Both the position numbers and the translations under genes were made by a program. A stretch of DNA of 62,764 nt, taken from positions 1-62,764 of the forward strand of contig JAKEEG010000009.1 in assembly GCA_022616555.1 (NCBI GenBank). The letters run 5' to 3'. Positions within the stretch are counted from its first letter, which is position 1, and the number at the start of each line of letters is the position of its first letter. A model generated the notes under the pieces. It did no database searches. It saw only the letters and a list, made by a program, of their open reading frames with translations, and was not told the DNA's origin. This DNA is from Ignavibacteriota bacterium. Its GTDB lineage: Bacteria > Bacteroidota > Ignavibacteria > UBA10030. Shown piece after piece: positions 1 through 6,600 of this stretch.

Positions 1-98
1 AGCTAATACGCGTAATGTACGAACGAGGGCTACGGTCATTCGATGGAAAAAGGATGCCCCACAGCGTGATGACCCGGATTTTGCAAAATCCCTTCTAT
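1..98 (+). pseudogene. C-terminal fragment of a large serine recombinase, 5' end outside window
   Basis: Reading + in the frame of base 3 gives an open stretch with the motif series MYERGLRS...KRMPHSVM and then TRILQNPFYA. This is the classic recombinase-domain signature that precedes the zinc ribbon in large serine recombinases (x-ILxNPFYxG). The match stops after FYA, where the expected G and the downstream zinc ribbon are missing. At the same point the DNA switches to a minus-strand N-terminal half of a similar enzyme. I infer that one recombinase gene was split by an inversion with a breakpoint near 93-100. An assembly chimera at the same spot would look identical. Confidence 0.6.
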
Positions 99-550
99 GC
101 TCTGTCGAATTTCTCTTGCAACGACTTCTTGGTTTTCCGACTGTTGATATCCGACTGAAATTGGTTCACGCTCGCGAGAATCGTATCAATCATGTTTCCT
201 TCGGGACTATCATCCAGCATCGGCTGCGCGACCGAGATCAGCTTTACATTGGCTTTTTGCAGGACCGCACGGATGGTCAAATGGTCCTTCGTATTTCGCG
301 CAAGGCGATCCGTTTCCTGGACAATGACTGCACTTATGTCCTTCTGTTGCTGACACCTTTGGAGAAGGTCTTTCAACGCTGGGCGGTCTAGAGACGTTCC
401 GCTCCTTCCCTCGTCGCGATAGACACCAATTGGGTCATATCCATTCCGCCCCGCAAAATCTCTGCATAATTTTTCCTGTACATCGAGAGAGAAGCCCTTG
501 ACGGCTTGTTCTTCCGTGGAGACTCGACAGTATACAAGAGCATTTGGCAT
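95..550 (-). pseudogene. Serine recombinase, N-terminal catalytic domain only
   Basis: This 151-residue ORF is a complete resolvase-type catalytic domain. The nucleophile is Ser11 in YCRVSTEEQ, followed by the GYRDEGRSG-like segment (here VYRDEGRSGTSLDRP), the DRLARN arginine motif near residues 82-87 and the start of helix E (INSRKTKKSLQEKF). Large serine recombinases of this class continue for another 300 or more residues with a recombinase domain and zinc ribbon; here translation stops at KFDRA just where the GWWP-like linker should begin. The missing part appears in the opposite orientation immediately to the left. It is presumably inactive as it stands. The ribosome-binding site upstream is weak. 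Confidence 0.85.
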
Positions 551-692
551 GGATTAAGATATCCAGTCGCGGTACATGGGTACACGAATCCTGCAACTTG
601 TCAATGTTTGCCGTGCAATGTAAGAAAGACCGTAAACGTGAGCTAATCACCTTAGTTTTATCTACCCTCAGAGCATTTGTAGGAGGGTATTT

Positions 693-842
693 ATGCCTAA
701 TTCGGGTGCCCATCATATCTCTCATCCGTCCAAAAAAATCCGTCCGCTGAATATCAGCCGGACGGATGTATATTGGAGAACAACAACGTGGAGGTCTTCG
801 GGCTCCAGCTGCTGCAGGAAGTATATTAACGCTTCCGTTTAA
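693..842 (+). CDS. Possible 49-aa ORF, unknown, likely decayed
   Basis: An ATG at 693 is preceded at a normal distance by AGGAGGG. It opens a 49-codon frame beginning MPNSGAHHISHPSKKIRP. After the codons for RTDVY the frame turns into unlikely residues (many W, C, S, R). One base away, the alternative frame reads ILENNNVEVFGLQLLQEVY and then stops, which looks more like protein. A one-base indel near 772 would join the two. A perfect GC-rich hairpin lies within the ORF. It could be a small leader peptide or a broken short gene; I do not recognise the family. Confidence 0.3.
   Translation: MPNSGAHHISHPSKKIRPLNISRTDVYWRTTTWRSSGSSCCRKYINASV
738..767 (-). terminator. Leftward rho-independent terminator hairpin
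   Basis: A 9-bp perfect stem (ATCCGTCCG / CGGACGGAT) encloses a second small palindrome (CTGA-ATA-TCAG). On the minus strand it is followed by a run of seven T. It would end transcription coming from the right, beyond the short minus ORF at 919-1107. Confidence 0.7.
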
Positions 843-918
843 AAAGTCAAGCCCGGTCAATAGGCTTGCTAGGTTCCGTCAAATTCAGTACATTGCAGTT
901 GCTCGCGAATATAATACC

Positions 919-1107
919 TCACAGGCAAAGGGACCTCATCCCCGTTGGAGAGCAGCGATGTTCCCTGTCAGGTCTTCGAGGACGCAGCAGAAGCTGCGGC
1001 TCTTCCGCAGGATCAACATCTTGTGTGAAGAAGTCGAGAAGATCATAATACGGCTTGCTGTTGCAGCCAGCACTGCAAAAGTCGTATATGAGGTTGTTTT
1101 TCAGCAT
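919..1107 (-). CDS. Possible 62-aa ORF, unknown, frameshifted
   Basis: The first 35 or so residues (containing SAGCNSKPYYDLLDFF and TQDVDPAEE) look like real protein; the rest is arginine- and cysteine-rich and does not. In the -1 frame the DNA further left reads GDEVPLPVRYYIREQLQC and then stops at about 870, which is again protein-like. A single frameshift near 960 would give one protein of about 80 residues. It starts 16 bp after the DUF932 terminator with no clear Shine-Dalgarno sequence. No family is recognised. Confidence 0.3.
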   Translation of the reverse strand: MLKNNLIYDFCSAGCNSKPYYDLLDFFTQDVDPAEEPQLLLRPRRPDREHRCSPTGMRSLCL

Positions 1108-1122
1108 CTTCTCAAGTAAGGA

Positions 1123-1152
1123 AAAGCCCTGCCAAACATGTGGCAGGGCTTT
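1123..1152 (-). terminator. Terminator of the DUF932 gene
   Basis: A 12-bp perfect stem (AAAGCCCTGCCA / TGGCAGGGCTTT) with a 6-nt loop and T-rich 3' flank on the minus strand lies 5 bp beyond the stop codon of the DUF932 gene. Confidence 0.9.
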
Positions 1153-1156
1153 ATTA

Positions 1157-2116
1157 TCATTTACTCAACTTTTCTACTGCTACTCTGAACGCTTTTCTCT
1201 TTATCTGCTCCCCCGACCCAAACCACATCGACTTGAGGCGTTGGGACGGCTCAGCCGAAGGCTGACGATAGTGATCGACGAACTCCGTAACGGCATTGTA
1301 AGCACCCCAGAGTGTCCCTTTGGCCATCTCTGATCCTCTTCCGGACTCGACAAGCTGCAGGATGGTGTCCTTTACAAAGTTCTTCTGCCTGCTCGGAGCT
1401 GGTTCATCAATACCAGGAAAGATACCGTTCAGATATTCGGTTAGCGACAAATTTCCAATTTTCTTCGCACTCATACCGTTGAAAATCTGTTCCAACTGGT
1501 CATAGAGCTGGTTCGTGAGACCAAGAAGCTTGTGCACTTCCTTCAGCTTGTCGCTAGCACTGGCGGTGTGTCGAATACGAACTTCTTGCTCCGCGCCTCC
1601 GAGTGCCGCAACCAGCGTATTCTCGCAGACTACACGAATGGGGGTCAGTCTGACTCTGACGACTTCGCTTCCGTCGTGCGAGTTTGTGAGCAGAAGGTAC
1701 TTTTCGACAAGATCGTTGCCATTTACACGGATGTAATCCGGCAGTTTTGCGAGAAGCCAGATGCGCTCTCCTTTGCCGAGAACTCCGGCGATGTGATAAA
1801 TCGCCTCACCCTCTCCGACGAGAGAATCGAAGACGGTAAAGGCATCCCGGTTCTGCACAGGCTGATACCGTGAGCCGACAACACCGAGGGCTTCGAAGGT
1901 ATCCATTCTTACCATCGCAAAATGCCTTTCCACAGAAATGTTCGTGTGTTCGACCTTGAGCGGCATGGCTTGCACTGTGAAATCCAAGCCTGCCGCCTTG
2001 ATTGCTTCGGCAGCCGTGGCAGGCTTATCGAGCTTTGTGCCTAGCTTATGCCAAGGCGTTTCTCCGACATACATGAACGATGTCTTTCCGTTTGTTTCGT
2101 TGAGATTGTGTGACAT
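1157..2116 (-). CDS. DUF932 phage/plasmid-like protein (LGT_TIGR03299 family)
   Basis: The protein has 319 residues from the ATG at 2116, chosen because GGAG lies 9-12 bp upstream; a longer reading from 2179 would run through a hairpin. It matches the DUF932/TIGR03299 family: an N-terminal GETPWHKLG motif, then QPVQNRDAF, a central KYLLLTNSHDG segment and LTPIRVVCENTL. Family members are found on phages, plasmids and integrative elements near recombination and replication genes; their biochemical role is not established. The neighbours here (PUR-type protein, PD-(D/E)XK nuclease) fit that setting. It has its own terminator, and a hairpin at 2152-2180 sits just upstream of the ribosome-binding site, so it is probably transcribed separately. 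Confidence 0.9.
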   Translation of the reverse strand: MSHNLNETNGKTSFMYVGETPWHKLGTKLDKPATAAEAIKAAGLDFTVQAMPLKVEHTNISVERHFAMVRMDTFEALGVVGSRYQPVQNRDAFTVFDSLVGEGEAIYHIAGVLGKGERIWLLAKLPDYIRVNGNDLVEKYLLLTNSHDGSEVVRVRLTPIRVVCENTLVAALGGAEQEVRIRHTASASDKLKEVHKLLGLTNQLYDQLEQIFNGMSAKKIGNLSLTEYLNGIFPGIDEPAPSRQKNFVKDTILQLVESGRGSEMAKGTLWGAYNAVTEFVDHYRQPSAEPSQRLKSMWFGSGEQIKRKAFRVAVEKLSK

Positions 2117-2151
2117 GGTTGTGTCTCCTATGTAGTTGGACTGAGAAAAGA

Positions 2152-2180
2152 AATGCCCTCTGGAATTTCCACAGGGCATT
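2152..2180 (-). terminator. Hairpin between PUR-type gene and DUF932 gene
   Basis: A 12-bp stem with one mismatch (AATGCCCTCTGG / CCACAGGGCATT) is followed on the minus strand by TTCTTTTCT. It is probably the terminator or attenuator of the upstream leftward genes; it lies 36 bp before the DUF932 start. Confidence 0.65.
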
Positions 2181-2321
2181 GGATTTGGTTGCTTCGGTTG
2201 TCAAAGAACGAAAAGATGGAAGAGGCACGTCCTCCATCACGAAAGCAGCTACAGCCCCCGGAAAGGGATAGCCGCCATCATCCTACAACACTGTGCCTCT
2301 CCCAATAGATCTGATTCTTAG

Positions 2322-2546
2322 CTAAGGTTCCGCAACAACCTTCGCCGCTTTATCGACAGCATCGCGGAACTCGCTCACCTTGGTGCTGACGACACGCACA
2401 GTCGTGTATTTCTTCTCCTCTCCCTCGATGTTCCTTTGGGTGATGGAGAGGTACTTGTTCCCCGCCTGCGATTCTTTTACATCCACGAAATATGTGGTCT
2501 TGCCGGCTTTAACCGTCACGGAGAATATTGCTTCCTTGCCGCTCAT
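2322..2546 (-). CDS. DUF3276 / PUR-type ssDNA-RNA-binding protein
   Basis: This 74-residue protein fits the short PUR-alpha-like family (DUF3276): IFSVTVKAGKTTYFVDVKE, then KYLSITQR and a KYTTVRV segment, giving one PUR repeat of the beta-beta-beta-beta-alpha type. Bacteroidetal PUR proteins bind single-stranded DNA and RNA as dimers. The ATG has AGGAG at good spacing. In this element it probably serves as a single-strand-binding accessory for the nuclease and DUF932 gene on either side. The chromosomal copies of the family are housekeeping proteins; this one is element-borne. Confidence 0.8.
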   Translation of the reverse strand: MSGKEAIFSVTVKAGKTTYFVDVKESQAGNKYLSITQRNIEGEEKKYTTVRVVSTKVSEFRDAVDKAAKVVAEP

Positions 2547-2585
2547 GGTGATGCTCCTTTCTTGAAAGTGTATGAGTACTGTGAA

Positions 2586-3404
2586 CTACTTCTTTGCTTC
2601 CCCGTTTACTGGTTGTTTCTGCCCCGTCCCGTTTCCTCCATTCTTCCCCTGCCAGAGCGGGCAGATGTTCGCGTACTCGCAGTCCTTGCACCAGTATCCG
2701 GGGTGAGGGTAGAACACTCCCGCCCTGATCCCCTTCAGAACTTCCTGTGCGAGAAAGAAAAATCCAACGTAGTCCTTCGTGCCTCGTGTCGTGATCAAGT
2801 TTGCCATCCGAGGCTTCTTCGACTTGATGAAGTTCACGACTTTAAGACCCTTCGGCTTCTTCCGGTTCAGGAATTCGTAGACGTAGCTGTACGCAGTGAG
2901 CTGGATGCGGCTTTCGATGTCGCTCACGCTCAATGCCTGTGCCGAAGTCTTGAACTCGGTAATCACCCCATCGTCCTCGACGAGGTCGATGAATCCTGTG
3001 AAATCGATATCGAGCGCCTCTCCCGTGGTTGGATCGGCGAGCGGGATGGTGAAGGGGACTTCGGTGCCGTTCACTTTAGCGTGAGGCTCGCGGAAATACA
3101 GAGTGAGGAGCTCCTTGCCGAGTGCAACGAGTGCCATTTCCTGCTCCCCTTCCTTGAACTTCACGTTCGCCTCGGCCTTTTGGCTGTACCAGTCGGCATC
3201 GAAAATCTTGTGAAAGGTTCCCAAGGATACCGTTGCTCCACTCATCCGTTGCTTGTGGAGCCACGAAAGCGAAGAGTGGAACGCACTCCCGAACGCAAGT
3301 GCCGAAGAACGGAACGGTTTGGGCAGCTTGTCGATGTACTGGTAGCGATACTTGAGCCCGCAGAGGAGATACAGATTGATCTGGCTACTCGATAAATGAT
3401 CCAT
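2586..3404 (-). CDS. PD-(D/E)XK nuclease family protein (Cas4/AddB-like)
   Basis: 272 residues starting at the ATG at 3404, which has a strong GGAGGGA upstream. The start MDHLSSSQINLYLLC and the GSAFHSSLSWL segment are typical of the PDDEXK_1 family. The catalytic series is visible as IDFTGFIDLVEDDG (Asp), ITEFKTS (E-x-K) and Q-LTAYSY. Four cysteines near the C-terminus (C-x2-C around YWCKDCEY and NICP, plus the N-terminal Cys near residue 15) suggest an iron-sulphur cluster as in Cas4/AddB nucleases. It overlaps the upstream gene by 20 bp, so the two are translationally coupled. The tail is Asn/Gly-rich. Likely role: end-processing in homologous recombination or element replication. Confidence 0.85.
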   Translation of the reverse strand: MDHLSSSQINLYLLCGLKYRYQYIDKLPKPFRSSALAFGSAFHSSLSWLHKQRMSGATVSLGTFHKIFDADWYSQKAEANVKFKEGEQEMALVALGKELLTLYFREPHAKVNGTEVPFTIPLADPTTGEALDIDFTGFIDLVEDDGVITEFKTSAQALSVSDIESRIQLTAYSYVYEFLNRKKPKGLKVVNFIKSKKPRMANLITTRGTKDYVGFFFLAQEVLKGIRAGVFYPHPGYWCKDCEYANICPLWQGKNGGNGTGQKQPVNGEAKK

Positions 3405-3756
3405 TCCCGTTCCCTCCTTTCCCCTCTTCCAAGAGCTGCTCGATGAGCCTGCTCGCGTCAACCTTTGAGACCTCCTTGAGCGAGGCGACTCGGAGCCGCT
3501 TCATGATCTCGTTATGTGCCACTTCACCCTCGATGCCCTGGGTCGCAAGAATCCGGAAGAGATACCGTTGTTGCGCGTTGCTCATGGCTTCGCCGTTCTC
3601 TTTGTGTTCTCCGTTCGGTTTCCGCTCTGTTTCCACCGGAATAGGACTCGGTGCGGGTTCAGTGCCGTTTAGCGGAAGATTCCTCTCCATGAGGTATGCC
3701 CTGAAACAGAGCACGCCGTTCGGTGTATACACTTCGAAGCATTTTGCAGATGCCAT
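3385..3756 (-). CDS. Small protein with ERF/SSAP-associated C-terminal domain
   Basis: 123 residues from the ATG at 3756, with AGGAGGG upstream. The first 40 residues (FEVYTPNGVLCFRAYLMER) are of unknown type, the middle is a Pro/Asn/Glu-rich linker, and residues 56-102 (QQRYLFRILATQGIEGEVAHN...SKVDASRLIEQLL) form a helical domain that I recognise from the C-termini of phage/plasmid recombination proteins such as ERF/Rad52-type annealing proteins. It is the first gene of the leftward recombination set, and its end overlaps the nuclease start. I infer a single-strand annealing or targeting accessory role; enzymatic residues are not visible. Confidence 0.65.
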   Translation of the reverse strand: MASAKCFEVYTPNGVLCFRAYLMERNLPLNGTEPAPSPIPVETERKPNGEHKENGEAMSNAQQRYLFRILATQGIEGEVAHNEIMKRLRVASLKEVSKVDASRLIEQLLEEGKGGNGNGSFIE

Positions 3757-3839
3757 TGCTGTGCCCTCCTTATTGAGTTGTGGTGAATTGCTGTCACCAT
3801 TCTCAATCCATCGAGGATGGAGCATAAGAAGGGCGATGA

Positions 3840-3853
3840 TGCCGAAATCGGCA
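3840..3853. promoter_or_regulatory. Palindrome in a divergent promoter region
   Basis: TGCCGA-AA-TCGGCA lies between the leftward recombination genes and the rightward coupling ATPase. Its place and symmetry suit an operator for a regulator acting on both; no regulator gene is visible in the window. Confidence 0.35.
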
Positions 3854-3901
3854 CAGGTGCATCACTTACGGTCAAGTAAGCTGTGCATATATCATCTCTC
3901 A

Positions 3902-5218
3902 ATGAGCAATGGAGAGGATAAGATCACCCCCGTCGCAATCACAAACTGGAGGGACATCAGGAAGAAGTTCGGCATCAAGGAGAAGAACCGGCGGGGACAC
4001 ATGTATGTGGTGGGAAAGACGGGGACTGGAAAATCCAGCCTCCTCGGTAACATGCTGATTTCTGACCTTGCCCAGGGCAACGGAGTGGCTCTGATAGATC
4101 CGCACGGCGACCTTGCGGAGAAAATGCTCGAGTTCATCCCTCCGTATCGCAAGGGCGATGTTATCTATCTCAATCCAGCCGACCTGGAGTATCCGGTTGC
4201 CTTCAATCCCCTCCGCAAAGTGGGAGCCGACTACCGGCATATCGTAGTGTCGGGTCTCATTTCTGTCTTCAAGAAAATCTGGCACGAATTCTGGGGTCCA
4301 CGGCTTGAACATCTGCTCCGCAATGCGCTGTTCACGCTGTTGGAGGTCCCAGACAGCACCCTCCTCGATGTGACCCGCCTTTTTACTGACACTGGATTTC
4401 GCGTCAAGGCAATGGGATTCCTGACTCAGGAGCCAGTCTGGGAGTTCTGGACGAATGAATTTGATAAGTATTCTGCTTGGCTCAGGTCGGAAGCGACAGC
4501 ACCAATTCTGAATAAGATGGGTCAGTTCCTGACCAGTCTCCCGCTCCGGAACATAGTGGGACAGGCTGAGAACACGTTCAGCATTCGGAAGGTCATGGAC
4601 GAAGGAAAAATCTTAATCGCAAATCTCTCGAAAGGAGCAATCGGAGAGGACAACTGCGCTCTGCTCGGGGCAATGCTGGTGACACAAATACAGCTAGCGA
4701 CACTACACCGAGCCACTTTACCCGAACACAAAAGAAGACCTTTCTATCTCTACGTCGATGAGGTACATAGTTTTCTCACTCAATCGTTTGCCGACATGCT
4801 TTCCGAGTCCAGAAAATATGGTCTTAACCTTGTCCTCGCACACCAGTATGCATCGCAATTGGACGAAGGTCTTCGCAACGCAATCTATGGCAACGTAGGG
4901 ACGATCATATCGTTTCGGGTGGGAGCGGACGACGCACACAATCTTGCCAGAGAATTCAGGCCAACATTCGAGGAGATGGATTTCGTGAATTTACCAAACC
5001 ATCACATTTATCTCAAACTCATGATCGACGGAGTTACATCCGAGCCTTTTAGTGCAACTACTATTCCCCTCCCCGAACAAGGAATCTCGGACAAGAATTC
5101 AATTATGGAAGAATCAAGAAAGAAATTTGCAAAGCCACGCGGAGCGGTTGAATCGTCTCTGCTTGCACGTTATCGCGAACCTGTCCGCAAGAAACCTCGG
5201 CAGTCCTCGTTTCTCTGA
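3902..5218 (+). CDS. VirD4/TraG-type coupling ATPase (TraM-recognition domain)
   Basis: 438 residues from the ATG at 3902. Walker A is VGKTGTGKSSLL (residues 38-49), Walker B is FYLYVDEVHSF near residue 283, and IDPHGDLAE and DMLSESRKYGLNLVLAHQ are typical of the type IV coupling protein/HerA-like superfamily. It has no predicted N-terminal membrane anchor, as in TcpA-like or soluble TraG relatives. Such ATPases pump DNA through a conjugation channel. No relaxase or mating-pair genes are in the window, though the element continues to the left. There is no good Shine-Dalgarno sequence at this ATG, in contrast to the leftward genes. Ends convergently with the next gene at a shared terminator. 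Confidence 0.85.
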   Translation: MSNGEDKITPVAITNWRDIRKKFGIKEKNRRGHMYVVGKTGTGKSSLLGNMLISDLAQGNGVALIDPHGDLAEKMLEFIPPYRKGDVIYLNPADLEYPVAFNPLRKVGADYRHIVVSGLISVFKKIWHEFWGPRLEHLLRNALFTLLEVPDSTLLDVTRLFTDTGFRVKAMGFLTQEPVWEFWTNEFDKYSAWLRSEATAPILNKMGQFLTSLPLRNIVGQAENTFSIRKVMDEGKILIANLSKGAIGEDNCALLGAMLVTQIQLATLHRATLPEHKRRPFYLYVDEVHSFLTQSFADMLSESRKYGLNLVLAHQYASQLDEGLRNAIYGNVGTIISFRVGADDAHNLAREFRPTFEEMDFVNLPNHHIYLKLMIDGVTSEPFSATTIPLPEQGISDKNSIMEESRKKFAKPRGAVESSLLARYREPVRKKPRQSSFL

Positions 5219-5231
5219 CACGAGGTACAAA

Positions 5232-5258
5232 AAAAGCCTCACGGAATGTGAGGCTTTT
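5232..5258. terminator. Bidirectional terminator
   Basis: An 11-bp perfect stem (AAAAGCCTCAC / GTGAGGCTTTT) with a 5-nt loop and A/T runs on both flanks separates the convergent coupling ATPase and the hypothetical gene. Confidence 0.9.
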
Positions 5259-5260
5259 GA

Positions 5261-5977
5261 CTATTGTATTTTCCCACCGAGGGATACACCGAAACCATGT
5301 TTCTTAGCCGCTTCAGTTAGCTCCTTACCTAAATTACTAATCGCGCTCGTCATGACAGCGAAAGAATTTCTCCCTGCATCCTCATCCTGGCTGTGATAGT
5401 ATCCCGCCTCATCATAGATGTCGGAGAACTCAATATATCTCTCTGCCATCTTGATCAGCTTGCACACGGTCTTGTGGGCCTCGAATCCTGCGAACTGTGT
5501 CTTGCAGAAAAGTCCGCCATAACCATGGACGATGCCTGGGCTGTGATCGTACGTTTCGTAGCTAGCAAGCTCGAGAGTTTTGAGGTCGAACGTGAACTCC
5601 AATCCTTCGCAGTCTGGGTGTACCTCAACCCAGATGCCTTTAACAACCGTGTCAACATAGAACGATGGCCACCTCTCTTGTGAGAATGCAGCGCGAACTG
5701 CCGCCGCATACTTCGTATCGAAGATTTTGAAGTATCCATTGCAATCTTTCGAGACCATTTTGGGAAAGTACTCGATATTCTCCTTCTTTTGTTGCTCAGA
5801 CTTTGGGATATAACCATAGCCCATTCCCCAGTTCGGTTGGAGCTTGCCCTTGAAAGCCCTGTCCACTTTTCCATAATTCCAACCTGACGCTGTTGCTATA
5901 TCCGTGAGTGTTCCTCTCAGATCGTCAATCGCCGCAAGGCTCTTGGCTCTACCTCGGTAATGAATGGTAATGCCCAT
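5261..5977 (-). CDS. Hypothetical protein, element-borne
   Basis: 238 residues with a strong AGGAGGA before the ATG. The start MGITIHYRGRAKSLAAID and the later pieces VEVHPDCEGLEFTFD, FCKTQFAGFEAHKTVC and FSDIYDEAGYYH suggest to me a family of hypothetical proteins seen in diverse bacteria, without a known activity. No signal peptide or membrane segment is visible; it is mixed alpha/beta and probably cytoplasmic. It is transcribed away from the SymE-like gene from a shared 170-bp region. Confidence 0.6.
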   Translation of the reverse strand: MGITIHYRGRAKSLAAIDDLRGTLTDIATASGWNYGKVDRAFKGKLQPNWGMGYGYIPKSEQQKKENIEYFPKMVSKDCNGYFKIFDTKYAAAVRAAFSQERWPSFYVDTVVKGIWVEVHPDCEGLEFTFDLKTLELASYETYDHSPGIVHGYGGLFCKTQFAGFEAHKTVCKLIKMAERYIEFSDIYDEAGYYHSQDEDAGRNSFAVMTSAISNLGKELTEAAKKHGFGVSLGGKIQ

Positions 5978-6149
5978 GTGTTCCTCCTATATGTTGTGGA
6001 ATGATCTCCCTCAAGCCTAAAGCCTAGGAGGAGCACAGAAAGTCGGGAGCATTACCCGAAACTGACGATAAAACCCTTCTTCTTTCTCGCAATATTTCCC
6101 TCAGACTGTCATATGAACAGTTCTTTTACAACTGATCAGGAGAGTCGAG

Positions 6150-6386
6150 ATGATTACGTTAGATGTTGATGCCCTTGAAAAGAACGGCAAATACAAGCGG
6201 CTTAGGAAGGTCTATTACGGGCATTATGACCGGGAATTTGGACCACCACACCCAATGATACGGTTGAGGGGGAGATACCTTGAGACTTATGGTTTCAAAG
6301 TGGGAGATCGGATCAATGTGAGGCTTGATGAGGGATGTATTATCATTACGAAAGTATCCGAGCTCACTGCGAACGATAAAGCCTGA
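6150..6386 (+). CDS. SymE-like toxin (AbrB/SymE fold)
   Basis: 78 residues. The C-terminal half (PMIRLRGRYLETYGF, VGDRINVRLDEGCIIIT) is the SymE signature; this fold derives from AbrB-type DNA-binding antitoxins, and in E. coli SymE acts as a type I toxin held down by an antisense RNA. GGAG precedes the ATG. Its stop codon is inside the stem of the terminator at 6378-6406. I cannot see an obvious antisense promoter by eye, so the toxin label rests on family only. It may instead be a small regulator. Confidence 0.75.
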   Translation: MITLDVDALEKNGKYKRLRKVYYGHYDREFGPPHPMIRLRGRYLETYGFKVGDRINVRLDEGCIIITKVSELTANDKA

Positions 6387-6406
6387 TGTAAAGAGCATCA
6401 GGCTTT
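6378..6406 (+). terminator. Terminator of the SymE-like gene
   Basis: An 11-bp perfect stem (AAAGCCTGATG / CATCAGGCTTT), 7-nt loop and following T run; the stop codon of the SymE-like gene lies inside the left arm. Confidence 0.9.
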
Positions 6407-6600
6407 TTGTTTTCGTTGTTGAGTCTGCAAGTTGATATTTTGTTTAGAGTTCGCTACTTTCTCAATGCTGCAGCCCTGACTTCTTTATTTAAAACTTTAG
6501 AATCATAAAAATCGGACATATGGCTTACGGTGCATATTCATCGCACTCGATCCGATACATAATGTTACAGAACTAAAACGACGACTCTTGGGAGTAACAA

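Larger units (their letters stand above)
551..1156. other. 606-bp stretch with decayed small ORFs and two hairpins
   Basis: There is no convincing full-length gene here. It holds a leftward hairpin terminator (738-767), the DUF932 terminator (1123-1152), one short + ORF with a good Shine-Dalgarno sequence (693-842), and one short - ORF (919-1107). Both small ORFs show coding-like sequence that jumps frame, so the region is probably decayed. Confidence 0.5.

Noticed and set aside
435-860. 141-codon minus frame right of the broken recombinase
   Set aside because: It overlaps the recombinase in another frame and is rich in C, R and S with no domain.
2978-2991. GATGAATCC resembling the comM junction core
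   Set aside because: It lies inside the nuclease gene and matches only about nine bases; chance is likely, and an att site inside the element's own gene is implausible.
2436-3395. 319-codon open frame on the + strand
   Set aside because: It is wholly antisense to the PUR and nuclease genes, which have clear families and ribosome-binding sites. Its protein has no recognisable motif.
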